Positions 43,451 to 53,259 of a stretch of DNA of 64,000 bases are shown one piece after another; within the stretch, counting starts at the first letter, position 1, and every line of letters starts with the position of its first letter. Under the pieces are notes generated by a model, which was given only the letters and a program-made list of their open reading frames with translations, did no database searches and was not told the origin of the DNA. Made by a program: the position numbers and the translations under genes. Origin of the DNA: Dendrophyllia cribrosa (Eukaryota; Cnidaria; Anthozoa; Scleractinia; Dendrophylliidae); assembly GCA_024195265.1 (NCBI GenBank), contig JAJLRJ010000005.1:48354394-48418393 (forward strand), given 5' to 3'.

Positions 43451-44771
43451 GGGGCTTGTGTTGGGCGGTTGGGTATATAATAAGTGCGTATGCGTGTGTT
43501 GTGTGTGTGCGTGTGTTTACGTAGAACTCTACAGAATGCAGCTGCCTGCCCATGATGTTCATCTGTGAGTCTGAGACGGTGAAGATGTGGCAGTTTGCGT
43601 TTCCCGAGCCTGTGCCGTTTCGTTTGATCTCGAGTTGCACGCCATCCTGTGTGTTAACGAGCCGTTGGCCGCTGCCGTGCAGGGATGTGTCAGCCATGGC
43701 CCGCAGGTCAATCCAGAGACCAAACTTGTTGCCTGTGAGATATTTGGTCAAGTTCATGTTAGGCCTGCCGCTCGTGTGTGGCTTGAAGTATCGGAAGATT
43801 TCATTCCACATGTCAGTACCACTGATGCCCTCGTTGTAGATCCTGTTTGGAACACCGTTGACTGTGACCTTCACTTTGGTGATGTCGGGATTGAAATAGT
43901 TCTCAGAGTCCCTGGCACCCGCTACATATGGATTGTTGAACAGCAAGAGGATGCCCTTGAGAGACCGGCGCTGTGGGTTAACCCGAAGATTCAGCCGAGT
44001 GTCAACGTCTTTTCTGAAGGGATGCACCCGATCTCGCATTACGAGGTCATAGGCGAACTCCTTGCCATTAGTGTAAGCGCTTGTTGCATCGTCGGCCAGC
44101 TCCTTACTTCTGATCGTCTCATACTCCAGCTGGATGTTTTCCAACTTGTACACGAGCTTGCTTGTATCTGAGCCCCGGACAACTTGGGATGCGGGGGCAA
44201 GGGTTAGTTCGAAGACCAGATCATTGAATAACGCTTGAGAATATATGATTCCGTGATCAGTTAAGATTTGGTGATCCAGTTTGATGCGATACTTATTCTT
44301 GTATATTGTCTCCAGCTTGGTTTCCGCATCCACGCCTGAGGACTTCTTATCGCCAGAACCAGAGCGGATCTTACACAAATCCACACTCTGGATGCCCTCC
44401 ATAAGCATATTTTCCCGCTCATCGATTGATTTGAATAGGTCTTCGAAGATCTTGTAGATGTCGTACCCAACCGTGTCCTGGACAGTGGTGGCGGCAAACT
44501 TTACAACAAACCTGTCCACCAGGGCCCGAGAAACATTTTGCACGAGATAGTTGTTTGCATGGCCCCCGGCTAGGTTGATGTTAAACACCAGTGCAAGTGA
44601 GCCGGACACAATGACATCGTGCTCGCCAAGCTTAGGCACTGAGACGTACAGTGTCTCGCCGGGATTGGCCTCAGAAGGGTTGAATGTGATGCGCTTAATG
44701 GTTCGCTCTGCCTTCATGGCGCCCAGTGTCTTTTCACTGTGAGATGGAAGTAGATTCGGTTGCACAGCCAT
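43404..44771 (-). CDS. mcp: Major capsid protein, double jelly-roll
   Basis: 455 aa, intact. Strand-rich throughout, with the pattern of double-jelly-roll capsids of Polintons/adintoviruses: LYVSVPKLGEHDVIVSGSLAL near the start, the conserved RVHPFRKD and GILLLFNNPY region in the middle, and the C-terminal strand HSVEFYVNTRTHTTHAYALII. TATATATTTG stands on the promoter side, with ATG at 44771 two bases after the box. It shares a short divergent promoter region with the gene at 44814. Assignment is by pattern and context, not by search. Confidence 0.8.
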   Translation of the reverse strand: MAVQPNLLPSHSEKTLGAMKAERTIKRITFNPSEANPGETLYVSVPKLGEHDVIVSGSLALVFNINLAGGHANNYLVQNVSRALVDRFVVKFAATTVQDTVGYDIYKIFEDLFKSIDERENMLMEGIQSVDLCKIRSGSGDKKSSGVDAETKLETIYKNKYRIKLDHQILTDHGIIYSQALFNDLVFELTLAPASQVVRGSDTSKLVYKLENIQLEYETIRSKELADDATSAYTNGKEFAYDLVMRDRVHPFRKDVDTRLNLRVNPQRRSLKGILLLFNNPYVAGARDSENYFNPDITKVKVTVNGVPNRIYNEGISGTDMWNEIFRYFKPHTSGRPNMNLTKYLTGNKFGLWIDLRAMADTSLHGSGQRLVNTQDGVQLEIKRNGTGSGNANCHIFTVSDSQMNIMGRQLHSVEFYVNTRTHTTHAYALIIYPTAQHKPHDHKTTNHKQDQLLC

Positions 44772-44813
44772 GGTATATATTTGTGTTTTTAAAATTCATA
44801 TTTATATATCATC
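44772..44813. promoter_or_regulatory. Divergent promoter between capsid and coiled-coil genes
   Basis: 42 bp only. A TATATAT box faces the capsid start at 44771 and a second TTTATATATC box faces the start at 44814. Confidence 0.6.
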
Positions 44814-46294
44814 ATGGAGGGCGAAGGCGAAGTTGGTCCAACTGATGCAACTGAGGAAACCCCTCTCATCCCAGACACAGGGGATGACGATGATGCTGCT
44901 CTTGACGCCTGGTGGGCTCAAATGACAGCAGAACAACAACAAGAATGGATCAAGAGCCTCAACGACGTCCAGACCTCCCAAGACCCCAACACCACACAAC
45001 CCTTTAAACCAAGGGGTACTTCCACCCCGGCTGGCAAACAAGTGCCTATGATCACAAGAACAAGGTTGCCCCCAGAACAACAAGGCTCCCGCACTGAAGA
45101 AACCTCTTTCATTGAAGGAGTTGCTCAAGGCCAACAGGAGCTAACCTTGAAAAACATAGCCTTTAGAGAGGTTGAGGATGAGTTCCCAGAGATGAACAAA
45201 GGTGCAAAAAAAGTTGTTCTTCAATACCAAAGAACTAATAAAGGCGCAGTAATCAAGGTGAAAATGACAGGGAAAAAAAACAGACTTGGTATCCGCTTTA
45301 CACAAAAAGCAGTGGGGATGACGAAAAGACTTTCAACACTTCTCTCCCAAAAGAGATCAAAGCTGCTCTCGGAAAGTCTGTGACTGAAGACTTCAATGAA
45401 ACAAATGCTGCACTTCAAGAGAATCAACAAGAACTTGAAGCCAAACAAAAGCAAAAACAACAATTAGAACAAAAGGCTGCTGATGTACAAAAACTTCGCC
45501 GCGACATGGATGCAATCAGAAATAGAATCAAAGAGACTAACGACCGGATGCAAGAGCTGGAAGATGCACATGGGACACTGGATAAGGAGGCAATACAAAG
45601 ACTGAAAAATGAAAAGAGAGATCTTGAAGATGATCACAAAGCTAAACGAAAAGAACTGGACAAGATGCAAAAAGCTGCTCAACAAGCAGACAAACTACAA
45701 AAAGACATCGACAAACTCAAGCTTGACGAAAGGGGTTTAGCAGGCCGCTTAGAGGAACTTAGAGCAAAAAAGGACGCCATAAAACCACTGGACGAACTGA
45801 AACAGAACAAAGAAGAGCTTGAACGGCAGAACGCTGAAGACAGACTCGTCATAGAGATTGAGGACACTTCCTCCTCTGACAGAGCAGCCGCGGAAGCCCG
45901 GGTTGCGGAACGTGAAGAAGAGCTAGCAAGGCTCAATACAGAAATTGAGGTGCGGGAAAGGGGCATGTCTTTGAGAGAGAGGGTTAGAGAAATCTTCAAG
46001 AAATACGGATGGACCCTGCAAGTGATTGTTCTGGCAGCTGGCATCACCATCAGCGCTGTGGTACTCGCCACCTTGAATGGCCTGGCAAAGGCCACCAAGG
46101 CTATTGGAAATGGGCTTAAAGAGCTTGGCAAAAAAGCAGCCAACGCTCTGCCTGGCCTCATTGGCTCAATCGTGAGTTTCATCTTCAAAGCGGCTGGGTC
46201 GGTCATCTCATTTCTGGGTGAACACGCCTGGTTGCTCATCCTTGCCGTTGTGGCCTTCCTTGTTGAAAGGATCACCAAGCGTGCGAAGTCTTGA
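44814..46294 (+). pseudogene. Coiled-coil protein with C-terminal membrane region, frameshifted
   Basis: Acidic N-terminus (MEGEGEVGPTDATEE), then a folded region to about residue 150, where an eight-A run (about 45272-45279) shifts the frame. The correct frame is open from there through FNTSLPKEIKAAL into the ORF at 45380, a long Glu/Lys coiled coil of about 180 residues, and ends in two hydrophobic segments (IVLAAGITISAVVLATLNGL and AWLLILAVVAFLV). About 490 residues in all. Probably a virion or membrane-remodelling protein; family not named. Confidence 0.65.
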
Positions 46295-46298
46295 ACAC

Positions 46299-48140
46299 TT
46301 ATCTCGACCAAACGAAAAGCCCTGCCAAAGCAAGCGCACCCACAGCAATGAGTGCCTTGTTTACGTGATGTGAGTCGGGCTGTGGTGTGGGTGTGGGTGT
46401 TGGCATGGGTGTGGGCTGTGGCGTGGGTGTTGACGCTGGTGTGGGGGTTGGGGCTGGTTGTGGTGTGGGGCTTGGTTTGGGCGCGATGCCCTGTGCCTGT
46501 GTGGCCTCTTTATGTATCGGGTTTGATAGGTGACTGTTTGGTGGATTGATCTTTGTTGGGCCACCGTCTATGGGGCGAAGTGAGGCTTTTTTTGTGCCCA
46601 GATTAACATCATTGTTTACGCCCAGCTTCATCCCTTGCGTTGCCTCCTGTAGATTATTGTTATACCCGATCACGCTCTCTGTGTTGATAATCATGCGTGA
46701 TGGCATGAGCCAGCTTCCGGGTGCTGTCGCAAAGTCTAACCGCACTTTAGTTGCTTGGATGGCAAGCTGGTAACGCTGTACGCTTGTTGCGATGTCGTTC
46801 AGTATTATGGCCTCCTCTAGATGGGTGAGGAATACTCTCTGCGTTTCGAACGCCCGGCGTCCTCTTCCAATGATGCTGCTGCGGGTTTTGGCTTGTGAAC
46901 CAAGAATGCAGTACACAAAGGCCTCGATTGATTGGTTCATACGCGCGAGCCCTGGCTGTGTTAGCCCCTGTGCATAATTTGGCACAAAGTGCTCGAACTA
47001 GGTGTCAGCCCCTTGATCGTTGCGGACGAAAGATATTCCATTGGCGCGAAAGTTGGGGTCTTTTCTGTCAGTCACGCGCTCATCATTGAACAGAGCTAGA
47101 TCGGGGTCTGGATAGGTGTAATCGGTAGAAATGTTGCCCTCTCCATAAGCCCAAATGTAGACATTCCCAAGCCCGTGGTTCTTGCCGTATGTGTAACGGA
47201 AGTCAGAACTGGGGTCGATACCGAACTCTATGCAAATCTTCTTGTACGCGTCGATGTTGTACTTGTTGTCTTTCTGATTGAATGGGGGGTCGTCTGGCAA
47301 AGCACTCACGCTTTGTTCCCCACCCATCTTGTAGAGTATTCGCCTTGTTGTGAAATAAACGTGAAACCGGTAAAACGACCGGAGCTGGGGGGTTAGGGAT
47401 AGACTGGAGTTCTTATCGAAGAGAATGTCACGCGAGATTCCGCAGCCGGTTGTTGCACACCACAGTGCGAAGGAGAGTTGTTGTGGCCAAAAACTCATAT
47501 GCGGCCTTCCCATCCACTTTCTTCCATATTTCGCGGTTGTGAATGAAATCTGTGTGTCCCTGAAGATATTTCTGTATTTCGTTGTGAAATAATCAGTTGG
47601 CATGACGTAAATCTTTTGCGCTTCGTCGTTCAAGATTGCGCCAATCATCATATCCTTGTCTATTGTGGTGGAGAAATCAACAGCTGGGATTGACTTTTCT
47701 GGTTGCCCCAACGATAACTGATAGGGAAAACCCCCGTCTTGATGGAGACCAAGAGCGTCTCTTATGGCTTGAGTCCAATCTTTGTGGGGCATTCTTGTAA
47801 CGAGCGCCCATAAGCCAGGGCCCTTTTTGTAAAGCACTTCCCCTGTGGCGGTTTTGTGGTCGTCGCCAAAATCTACTTGCACTTCAAAGTGTGACATATC
47901 GGCGCACGGGAAACGCTTTTTGAAGTCTGATATCGCCTTGGCCTTGGCCGCGGCAGAGAGCTTTGCTGCTTCCGGTGTTCTCATCCAGGCTAGTGGATCT
48001 GGGGGTGGCTTTGACTTTTTTACATGGCTATAGGCGTTTGGGGTTGAATAAAAAGGGGGTGGGGGTCCGTAATTGTGGCCACCAATGTTTATACCAAGAT
48101 TTGAATTAGGATTAAATCCACCGGGCCGTCTGCCAAACAT
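46299..48140 (-). pseudogene. Large virion-type protein, split by TAG
   Basis: One frame of 613 codons interrupted only by a TAG at 46998-47000. The first 380 residues begin MFGRRPGGFNPN and carry strand-rich blocks (FYRFHVYFTTRRILYKMG). The part after the TAG (GLTQPGLARMNQSIEAFVYC...) is well kept, then comes a Pro/Thr repeat tract and a C-terminal membrane segment (ALIAVGALALAGLFVW). The single stop with intact coding on both sides argues for a recent nonsense change. Structural role inferred from place beside capsid genes. Confidence 0.65.
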
Positions 48141-48191
48141 GATTGTATATATAATTATAATTATAAAATGTTTATTATATATACAATCATG
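48138..48191. promoter_or_regulatory. Palindromic bidirectional promoter
   Basis: CATGATTGTATATATAAT (48138-48155) and its exact complement (48174-48191) include the start codons of both divergent genes. Each direction has a TATATATA box about six bases before its ATG. Confidence 0.75.
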
Positions 48192-48822
48192 GTTGTGTTA
48201 ACAATCGTCACACCTTCGAACCCTCACGCGATCTACTTCGATCACCCACTTCCGAAACCGAGATACATCCGGCTTGTCTCTTGCTCGATTTTCAACTCGT
48301 GGCATAATTTGAAAGAAGAAGCAGTTATTTCAACAACAAACCCTCCCCCTAATGGTTCATCACATAGCGCGAACTTACTTCAAGGTCATTACACTATTGA
48401 TAGCTTAGCGGAAACCTTTGAAGACCTAAAAAAAGCTAACAGTCATTTAAATCTATCAATTAAGACAAACACACCACTCGGAGCCATGATCATATATAAT
48501 AACAGCGGGGTGAAGTTTAGTAGCAATATGGCAGAATTGCTTGGCATAAGACCTGTATTGTTACCAATAACTTTCGTCAAGCGTTTAAGGGCACCAAGCA
48601 CTTACTTCATCCACTGTGATCTCGTCGACAGTTTTGGCTCGGTTTGATGTTCGTGGAAAAGCTTTTGAGAAAATTCTCTACGAGACAACACAACAGAACG
48701 TCTTGCGTGACGTCTCGTCTGGTGATTATGTAAACAGCATAACACTGTCAGTGAGGGATGAGAACAATGGCCTCTTCAACTTCAATGACGCGCCCTTAGA
48801 ATTTGAAGTTGAGATAAATTAA
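48189..48822 (+). pseudogene. Probable minor capsid (penton-like) protein, frameshifted
   Basis: Starts MVVLTIVTPSNPHAIYF at 48189. The first frame ends at 48647; the adjacent frame takes over near 48615 (VLARFDVRGKAFEKILYE) and ends with FNDAPLEFEVEIN. At the junction a short stretch also seems missing. About 210 residues, mostly strands, ending in the strand pattern of single-jelly-roll proteins. The Polinton penton is of this size and fold, and the gene lies among capsid genes, so this is the best candidate. Confidence 0.5.
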
Positions 48823-48845
48823 AAAATCTTATATATATCCACGCC

Positions 48846-49532
48846 ATGAGTTCTGCCAATGTGCTTCCATCAGCCCCCGAATACAGCGAGACACAACAGC
48901 TGTACCCTATGCGTGAGATCACTCAAATCAATGCAGAAGATTTCCTGCTCAAAAAGATTTCTGACTTTCTTAAGGAGTTGTCTGACGAGGCCGAGCATTA
49001 CCGTCAAGTCGCAAAGAAATATAAACGAACCCAATCCTTAGTTCATTACTCGGCGGTTGGCCTTTGGTCGCTTTCTGTTGGGCTGTCATCAGGGGCCCTT
49101 GCCACTGCATTGACTGGGTTCGGAATTGTTGCAAGCCCAGCACTTGCAGGCGTTGCCACGCTTTGTGGGCTGTCCTCAGTTGGTTTTACAGCTGCCAACA
49201 AGCGGCTAGAGAGGAAAGTGACCAAACACGAGAATATCTATACACTGGCACTGGCTAAACGCAACTCTGTCAATGAACTGGTCTCAAAGGCTCTGGAAGA
49301 CAAGAGGATCAGTGATGCAGAATTCACCATAATTACTCGTGAGGTGGAAAAATATCACGAACTCAAAGCTGCAATCAGGGATGGTGTTAAGGCAAAAAAA
49401 GACGTTGGAACTCAAACACAAGTTCCAGACCTCGAGAAACTCAAAAACGAACTTCGCAAGGAAGTCAAACAAGAGTTTCAAAAAAAGATAAGTCTTCTCA
49501 CCGCAGCATCCAAGTCCGATTTGAGAAACTAA
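48846..49532 (+). CDS. Membrane protein with hydrophobic hairpin (228 aa)
   Basis: Intact. Starts MSSANVLPSAPEYS after TATATATATCC. Central hydrophobic hairpin (SVGLSSGALATALTGFGIVASPALAGVATL written here in two spans: SVGLSSGALATAL and GFGIVASPALAGVATL), flanked by helical, charged regions; Lys/Glu-rich C-terminus. Family not recognised. A virion membrane role would be a guess. Confidence 0.65.
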   Translation: MSSANVLPSAPEYSETQQLYPMREITQINAEDFLLKKISDFLKELSDEAEHYRQVAKKYKRTQSLVHYSAVGLWSLSVGLSSGALATALTGFGIVASPALAGVATLCGLSSVGFTAANKRLERKVTKHENIYTLALAKRNSVNELVSKALEDKRISDAEFTIITREVEKYHELKAAIRDGVKAKKDVGTQTQVPDLEKLKNELRKEVKQEFQKKISLLTAASKSDLRN

Positions 49533-49607
49533 ATTCTGGCTTTAACCTACAAATCTTGAGGGATAAATCCTTTGCGTCCAATTGAATACACAACACGGTG
49601 TATATCC

Positions 49608-50306
49608 ATGGAGAAGTTCGCTAAACAACTGGCTGAAGTTCGGTGCTTGGACACTAAAGGCGAATACAAAGCCAAACTCGATGAGCTTGATAAAGAATAC
49701 AAATTTATCCTCCTGCGCTCACTCGACAACTACACCAAGGAAATACGGCGTTCAAACCTACCAGAACGCCTTCATCACATCAAGGAGTGTCTTTCTCCCG
49801 TGACACAATACCCCCCAAACTCACCTTTCACCCTTTTAAATGAAAGGATAAAATTTTGCCAAAACTGCAAAGGCAAATTAAACCTCAGGATGTTTTCATC
49901 AGAACTTTGCTGTGAAAACTGCGGGCTCCTAGAGCCTCTGGATGGTGTGACCTTTGATTATAACGAGCTCTATGGTGGTGATTACAAAATTACCAAAAAA
50001 AGAATGCCCAAACACTACAACTTCAAAACCTATCTCAACAAACATCTGAATATTTTTTAGCCCAACGTCTGCTTGTCCTCCGAAGAAATACAACATGCAA
50101 ATGATGCATTCAAATTCATCGAAGAATATCTACCGGAAAGAATCTCTATGCCATTTGTAGCCTATAAAATCTTGGATGCAATTGTACAAAAATATTCACA
50201 ACGGGTTATTGTCAATTACTTCTGGCTACAAGTTCCACAAAAATCAATGTGTAAACACGAGCAAAACTGGAAGATCATGCTTGAAAAGATGGGTCACGTT
50301 GTGTGA
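49608..50306 (+). pseudogene. VLTF3-like zinc-ribbon transcription factor, split by TAG
   Basis: Starts MEKFAKQLAEV at 49608 behind GTATATCC (an in-frame ATG at 49572 lies before the box). Zinc ribbon IKFCQNCKGKL...ELCCENCGLL at residues ~85-110, then TKKRMPKHYNFKTYLNKHL. A TAG at 50058-50060 follows, and the same frame goes on with AFKFIEEYLPERIS, FVAYKILDAI and VNYFWLQVP to 50306. The ribbon plus these blocks resemble the poxvirus late transcription factor VLTF3 family present in some Polinton-like viruses. It would act on late promoters of this element. Fold assignment is from motifs only. Confidence 0.55.
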
Positions 50307-50370
50307 CATTGCGTTACTTGTCACGCGTGACACATTGCGTGACGGGTAAAAAAAAGGGCAAAAACCCTTG

Positions 50371-50773
50371 CAGGGGGGTGCCGGTGGCAGTTCTTTGCCT
50401 AGCCTAGGCTACAAGCAATTGCAAAAAGAGTTGAGACATTGTGTACTGTAGTGCATATTTCGAGGCTAACATGGTTTTCAACAAGTCCCCATCCCCTCCC
50501 CCCTTATCAATGTTGTACCAGCTCAAAAATGCCATTCAAACTAACAGTCATCAACATTGTAAGGGGGTGGGGGGTCAGTAGCACATGGCATTGATTTCAT
50601 TTGTGTTACGCGGTCGCTTTTATATGGAATGAACATTTTTTTGGAAAATGTCTCAACCTTTTTGCAACTGCTTGTAGGACTTTAACCGCTGACAAGGCGG
50701 TTGTCATTTCCACATTTTACCTCTGGGAGCGAGGGCGAGAACTCCTAGGAGAACTCTGTTTGGCACCCCCCTG
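50371..50773. mobile_element. Foldback MITE inside the Polinton
   Basis: Ends CAGGGGGGTGCC and GGCACCCCCCTG. Further inside, CTACAAGC...TTGAGACATT occurs inverted (about 50410-50440 and 50653-50685) and GGGGTGGGGG/CCCCATCCCC blocks pair at the centre. It fills part of the 1.35-kb gene-free gap of element 2. Confidence 0.6.
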
Positions 50774-51044
50774 GAACCAGTAGGGCCAGAGCGAGCTCAC
50801 CCGGGGGTACCGTCCACTGGAAGACATCCCCCTCTACTCTGTAATTCAACCATTCGCACAAGCCTTTAAACGGGATTCAGAAAGTTGGCCAGCTTTCACC
50901 TCCCTAGACTTCACCAAAATCTGTTGAACTAAGAAATATATGGGGCGATTTTTCTATTTATAATGGTCAGGTCAACAATCCGCTTACTTGTGGTTTCGAT
51001 TTTGGTTAACACTGAGAAATTGAAGCAATACGCAGGCGCTTTTA
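50774..51044. other. Gene-free part of element 2
   Basis: Nothing recognised. Confidence 0.4.
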
Positions 51045-51275
51045 GGACAATAAAAACCAAAATACTTTCTACACGAGGCAAAATACTTTATTCTACATGA
51101 GCCGCAATACTATATTCTACATTAACCAAAATACTTTATTCTACATGCGGGTTTGAGACAATAAAAGCCAAAATACTCTATTCTGCATAAACCAAAATCT
51201 CTATTCTACATGGACCAAAATACTTTATTCTACATGCGGTTTGAGGCAATAAAAACCAAAATACTTTATTCTTAC
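51045..51275. repeat. 22-24-bp AT-rich minisatellite
   Basis: About eight diverged units of ACCAAAATACTTTATTCTAC, with a longer higher-order unit containing GAG(A/G)CAATAAAA. Confidence 0.65.
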
Positions 51276-51653
51276 CATGTAAGATTGAGAAAAACGTCAG
51301 ACAAATAACATATGAAGTTGTGGAATACATCCTGGAAGTATTAGAGACTGAATCATCAGTTAAACAAGCCAAAGAAAACAGTTTCCTCACGATCGTAGAT
51401 CGATCTATCAAACTGCAAATCCGGTGATTTTTTCACTTTCTTCTGATTCTCTCACTCTGAAAGTTTCTATGGCATTTCTCGAAGCCACTGCGTCCACATC
51501 TGCAGTGTATTTGAACAAGATTAAAGCTCTGGTGCTATTTTATCGGCCAAAGTTCATAATAATGGCCGCCGAAGGACTATCGAAGACTTCTGACCGCGGG
51601 GGGACTGAGACGGGCAAAGTAGGATATTGTATATGCGGCACGAAATGTCCCTT
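51276..51653. other. Exon-like stretch of unknown origin
   Basis: Two short plus-strand frames: about 51282-51426 (open, ends TGA) and MAAEGLSKTS... from 51562 to 51657 within a longer ORF. Neither is preceded by the TATATA box of Polinton genes, and base use is unlike the neighbours. Could be captured host sequence. Confidence 0.25.
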
Positions 51654-52766
51654 TTAAGCAAAAAGGGCTGTCTGGGGCAGCCTGCTAAGTAAAAAGTCTT
51701 CCAACAGGGCACTGTCATCACCGATGTTGTTTTCAAAAGTTTCAATAGGCCTAGTTTTGTCCAGGTGTTTTTGTTTTGACAAATTTTCATGAAAACTTTT
51801 GACTGATTCGTGAATATTTTCTAAGAAATTTAGTTGTTTTGCTTCCCAGATTTCTGTTATGTCCAGCAGCTTCCACGCGAAGAAGGCTACTGCCTTATAA
51901 AGGTTTGGGGGCCAATCTTCACTGAATGTCCTTCTGCCTATGTCCTTCAAAAATTCTAAATCGTTTAGTTTCTGATCCTCATCATATGCCATATAAAACC
52001 AATTTCTGCTACACAAGATATCTCCCGATGAAATTCCTCTCATAATTTTTTCAAACATTGCTGTTGATTTTGTTGCGCCGAGGTTAAGTAATTTTGTTTG
52101 ATCTGGAAATAATTTTTGCTTGCAAGATAGAGTGTAAATACCACAGGCGAGTGCTGATGGTTTTTTTGTTTTGTGCACAACCCCTTTGTTTGGCAAGGAA
52201 TTGTGTTGAAGGCTAAGGCTAAGCTGCTTCAAAGAACACATTCTGAAATAGGCATCGACAAACAAGCCTTTGTTAACTCTCTTCCCGCTGAGAGCAAGGC
52301 CGGTTTGTATTTGATCACGGTATTGTTTAAGAATTTTATTTCTTGTGATCTTTCTGGTGTAAGGGCACTTGAACTCTAACAAGACTATTGTCTCGTCTTT
52401 GTGCGAGAAGTATCCGTCTGGACTGCAAGTGACCTTCCCAAAAAGAGGGTGATCCTTTGCAAGATTTAGAGAACCCTTATATCCGAAAACTTTGACAGAA
52501 TGTTTCTTCTCAAAGTATTCACGGACTAGAGGTTCAAATAATGTGCCCCAAGCGCAGGCCACATTTTTGCTCATATCAATGGGCTTTACTTTTTTGCGAA
52601 TTAGGCTTGACTGACTCTCAAATGGCGAAGATCCTGTCAAGGCAGAGATCTCCGATGCACCGATTGTATTTTGTCTTGCCTTAACCCATTCTTCACTCTT
52701 TTGGATCAGGCCTGTTTCACGCGATTTCAGGAATCTCTTGAAAGCTTGCACGTTCGCCATTGCCAT
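51654..52766 (-). CDS. YqaJ-type PD-(D/E)XK nuclease
   Basis: 370 aa from MAMANVQAFKRF at 52766 (ATG directly after TATATACCCACCCAC; the in-frame ATG at 52802 lies before the promoter box). YqaJ signature NTIGASEISALTGSSPF, then the catalytic Asp in CSPDGYF and the E-x-K in LLEFKCPY, typical of lambda-exonuclease-like viral recombinases. Probably processes DNA ends during replication or recombination. Intact. Its promoter and first six codons copy those of the TIR-borne gene at 53259. Confidence 0.75.
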   Translation of the reverse strand: MAMANVQAFKRFLKSRETGLIQKSEEWVKARQNTIGASEISALTGSSPFESQSSLIRKKVKPIDMSKNVACAWGTLFEPLVREYFEKKHSVKVFGYKGSLNLAKDHPLFGKVTCSPDGYFSHKDETIVLLEFKCPYTRKITRNKILKQYRDQIQTGLALSGKRVNKGLFVDAYFRMCSLKQLSLSLQHNSLPNKGVVHKTKKPSALACGIYTLSCKQKLFPDQTKLLNLGATKSTAMFEKIMRGISSGDILCSRNWFYMAYDEDQKLNDLEFLKDIGRRTFSEDWPPNLYKAVAFFAWKLLDITEIWEAKQLNFLENIHESVKSFHENLSKQKHLDKTRPIETFENNIGDDSALLEDFLLSRLPQTALFA

Positions 52767-52815
52767 GTGGGTGGGTATATACAGGAGGTGGGCTTTCTCC
52801 AATTGGCAATACCAG
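52764..52815 (-). promoter_or_regulatory. Internal partial copy of the TIR promoter
   Basis: Minus strand: CCAATTGGAGAAAGCCCACC, CTGTATATACCC, then ATG GCA ATG GC. About 55 bp agree with the inner edge of both TIRs. Confidence 0.7.
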
Positions 52816-52854
52816 ATCAGTGTGAGTTGTGCTATCCCGTGGATAACCTAATTG

Positions 52855-53259
52855 CTAACAAATAGTATGTCGTACAGTTCTATCCCGTCGCCACCCCCGG
52901 CGCGACCTCTTCTTCAGGGATAGGGTTTCGGCCATCGGGTATAAGGGGCACCGCACAACTTTCTTCGGTGCCAGGTAAAGAGTAAGCTTTCTTTCAGAGG
53001 CAAGCATGCTAGGGTTTTTAGAATACCAGTAGCAGCGCCCGATCCAGATGGTGTTCCCCATTAACACGTGGTGGTACAAGGCCCTGGCCCTTCTGTTGTA
53101 CTCAGCCAGGCGGTGCCCCGCTGCAACAAGGGCAGGTAGTTTGTTGTCGAGCGGCGCCATATATTCAGGGGTATGGTTGAGAATGGTAAATCAGGCAAGC
53201 CATTCGTGGTAGCCTCCATGTGCTCTGTTGAAGTTGTGTGCAACGTTTGCCATTGCCAT
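52855..53259 (-). pseudogene. Small basic protein at the right end, frameshifted
   Basis: The right TIR supplies promoter (TATTTACCC) and start MAMANVAHNFNR at 53259. The frame closes at about 53192; the adjacent frame continues through EYMAPLDNKLPALV to 52855 with a strongly basic C-terminus (SLKKRSRRGWRRDR). About 125 residues. Not recognised. Its place at the extreme end and its basic tail would suit a DNA-binding role, which is only an inference. Confidence 0.5.

Noticed and set aside
43587..44171. 194-codon plus-strand frame inside the capsid gene
   Set aside because: It mirrors the intact capsid frame on the other strand and has no motif or promoter box.
45679..46311. 210-codon minus-strand frame opposite the coiled-coil gene
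   Set aside because: Serine-rich shadow of the Glu/Lys coiled coil; no independent support.
42366..50060. A variant genetic code in element 2 with TAG read as sense
   Set aside because: TAG ends both the polymerase and the integrase at the shared CTAG (39194-39197), and frameshifts elsewhere show general decay.
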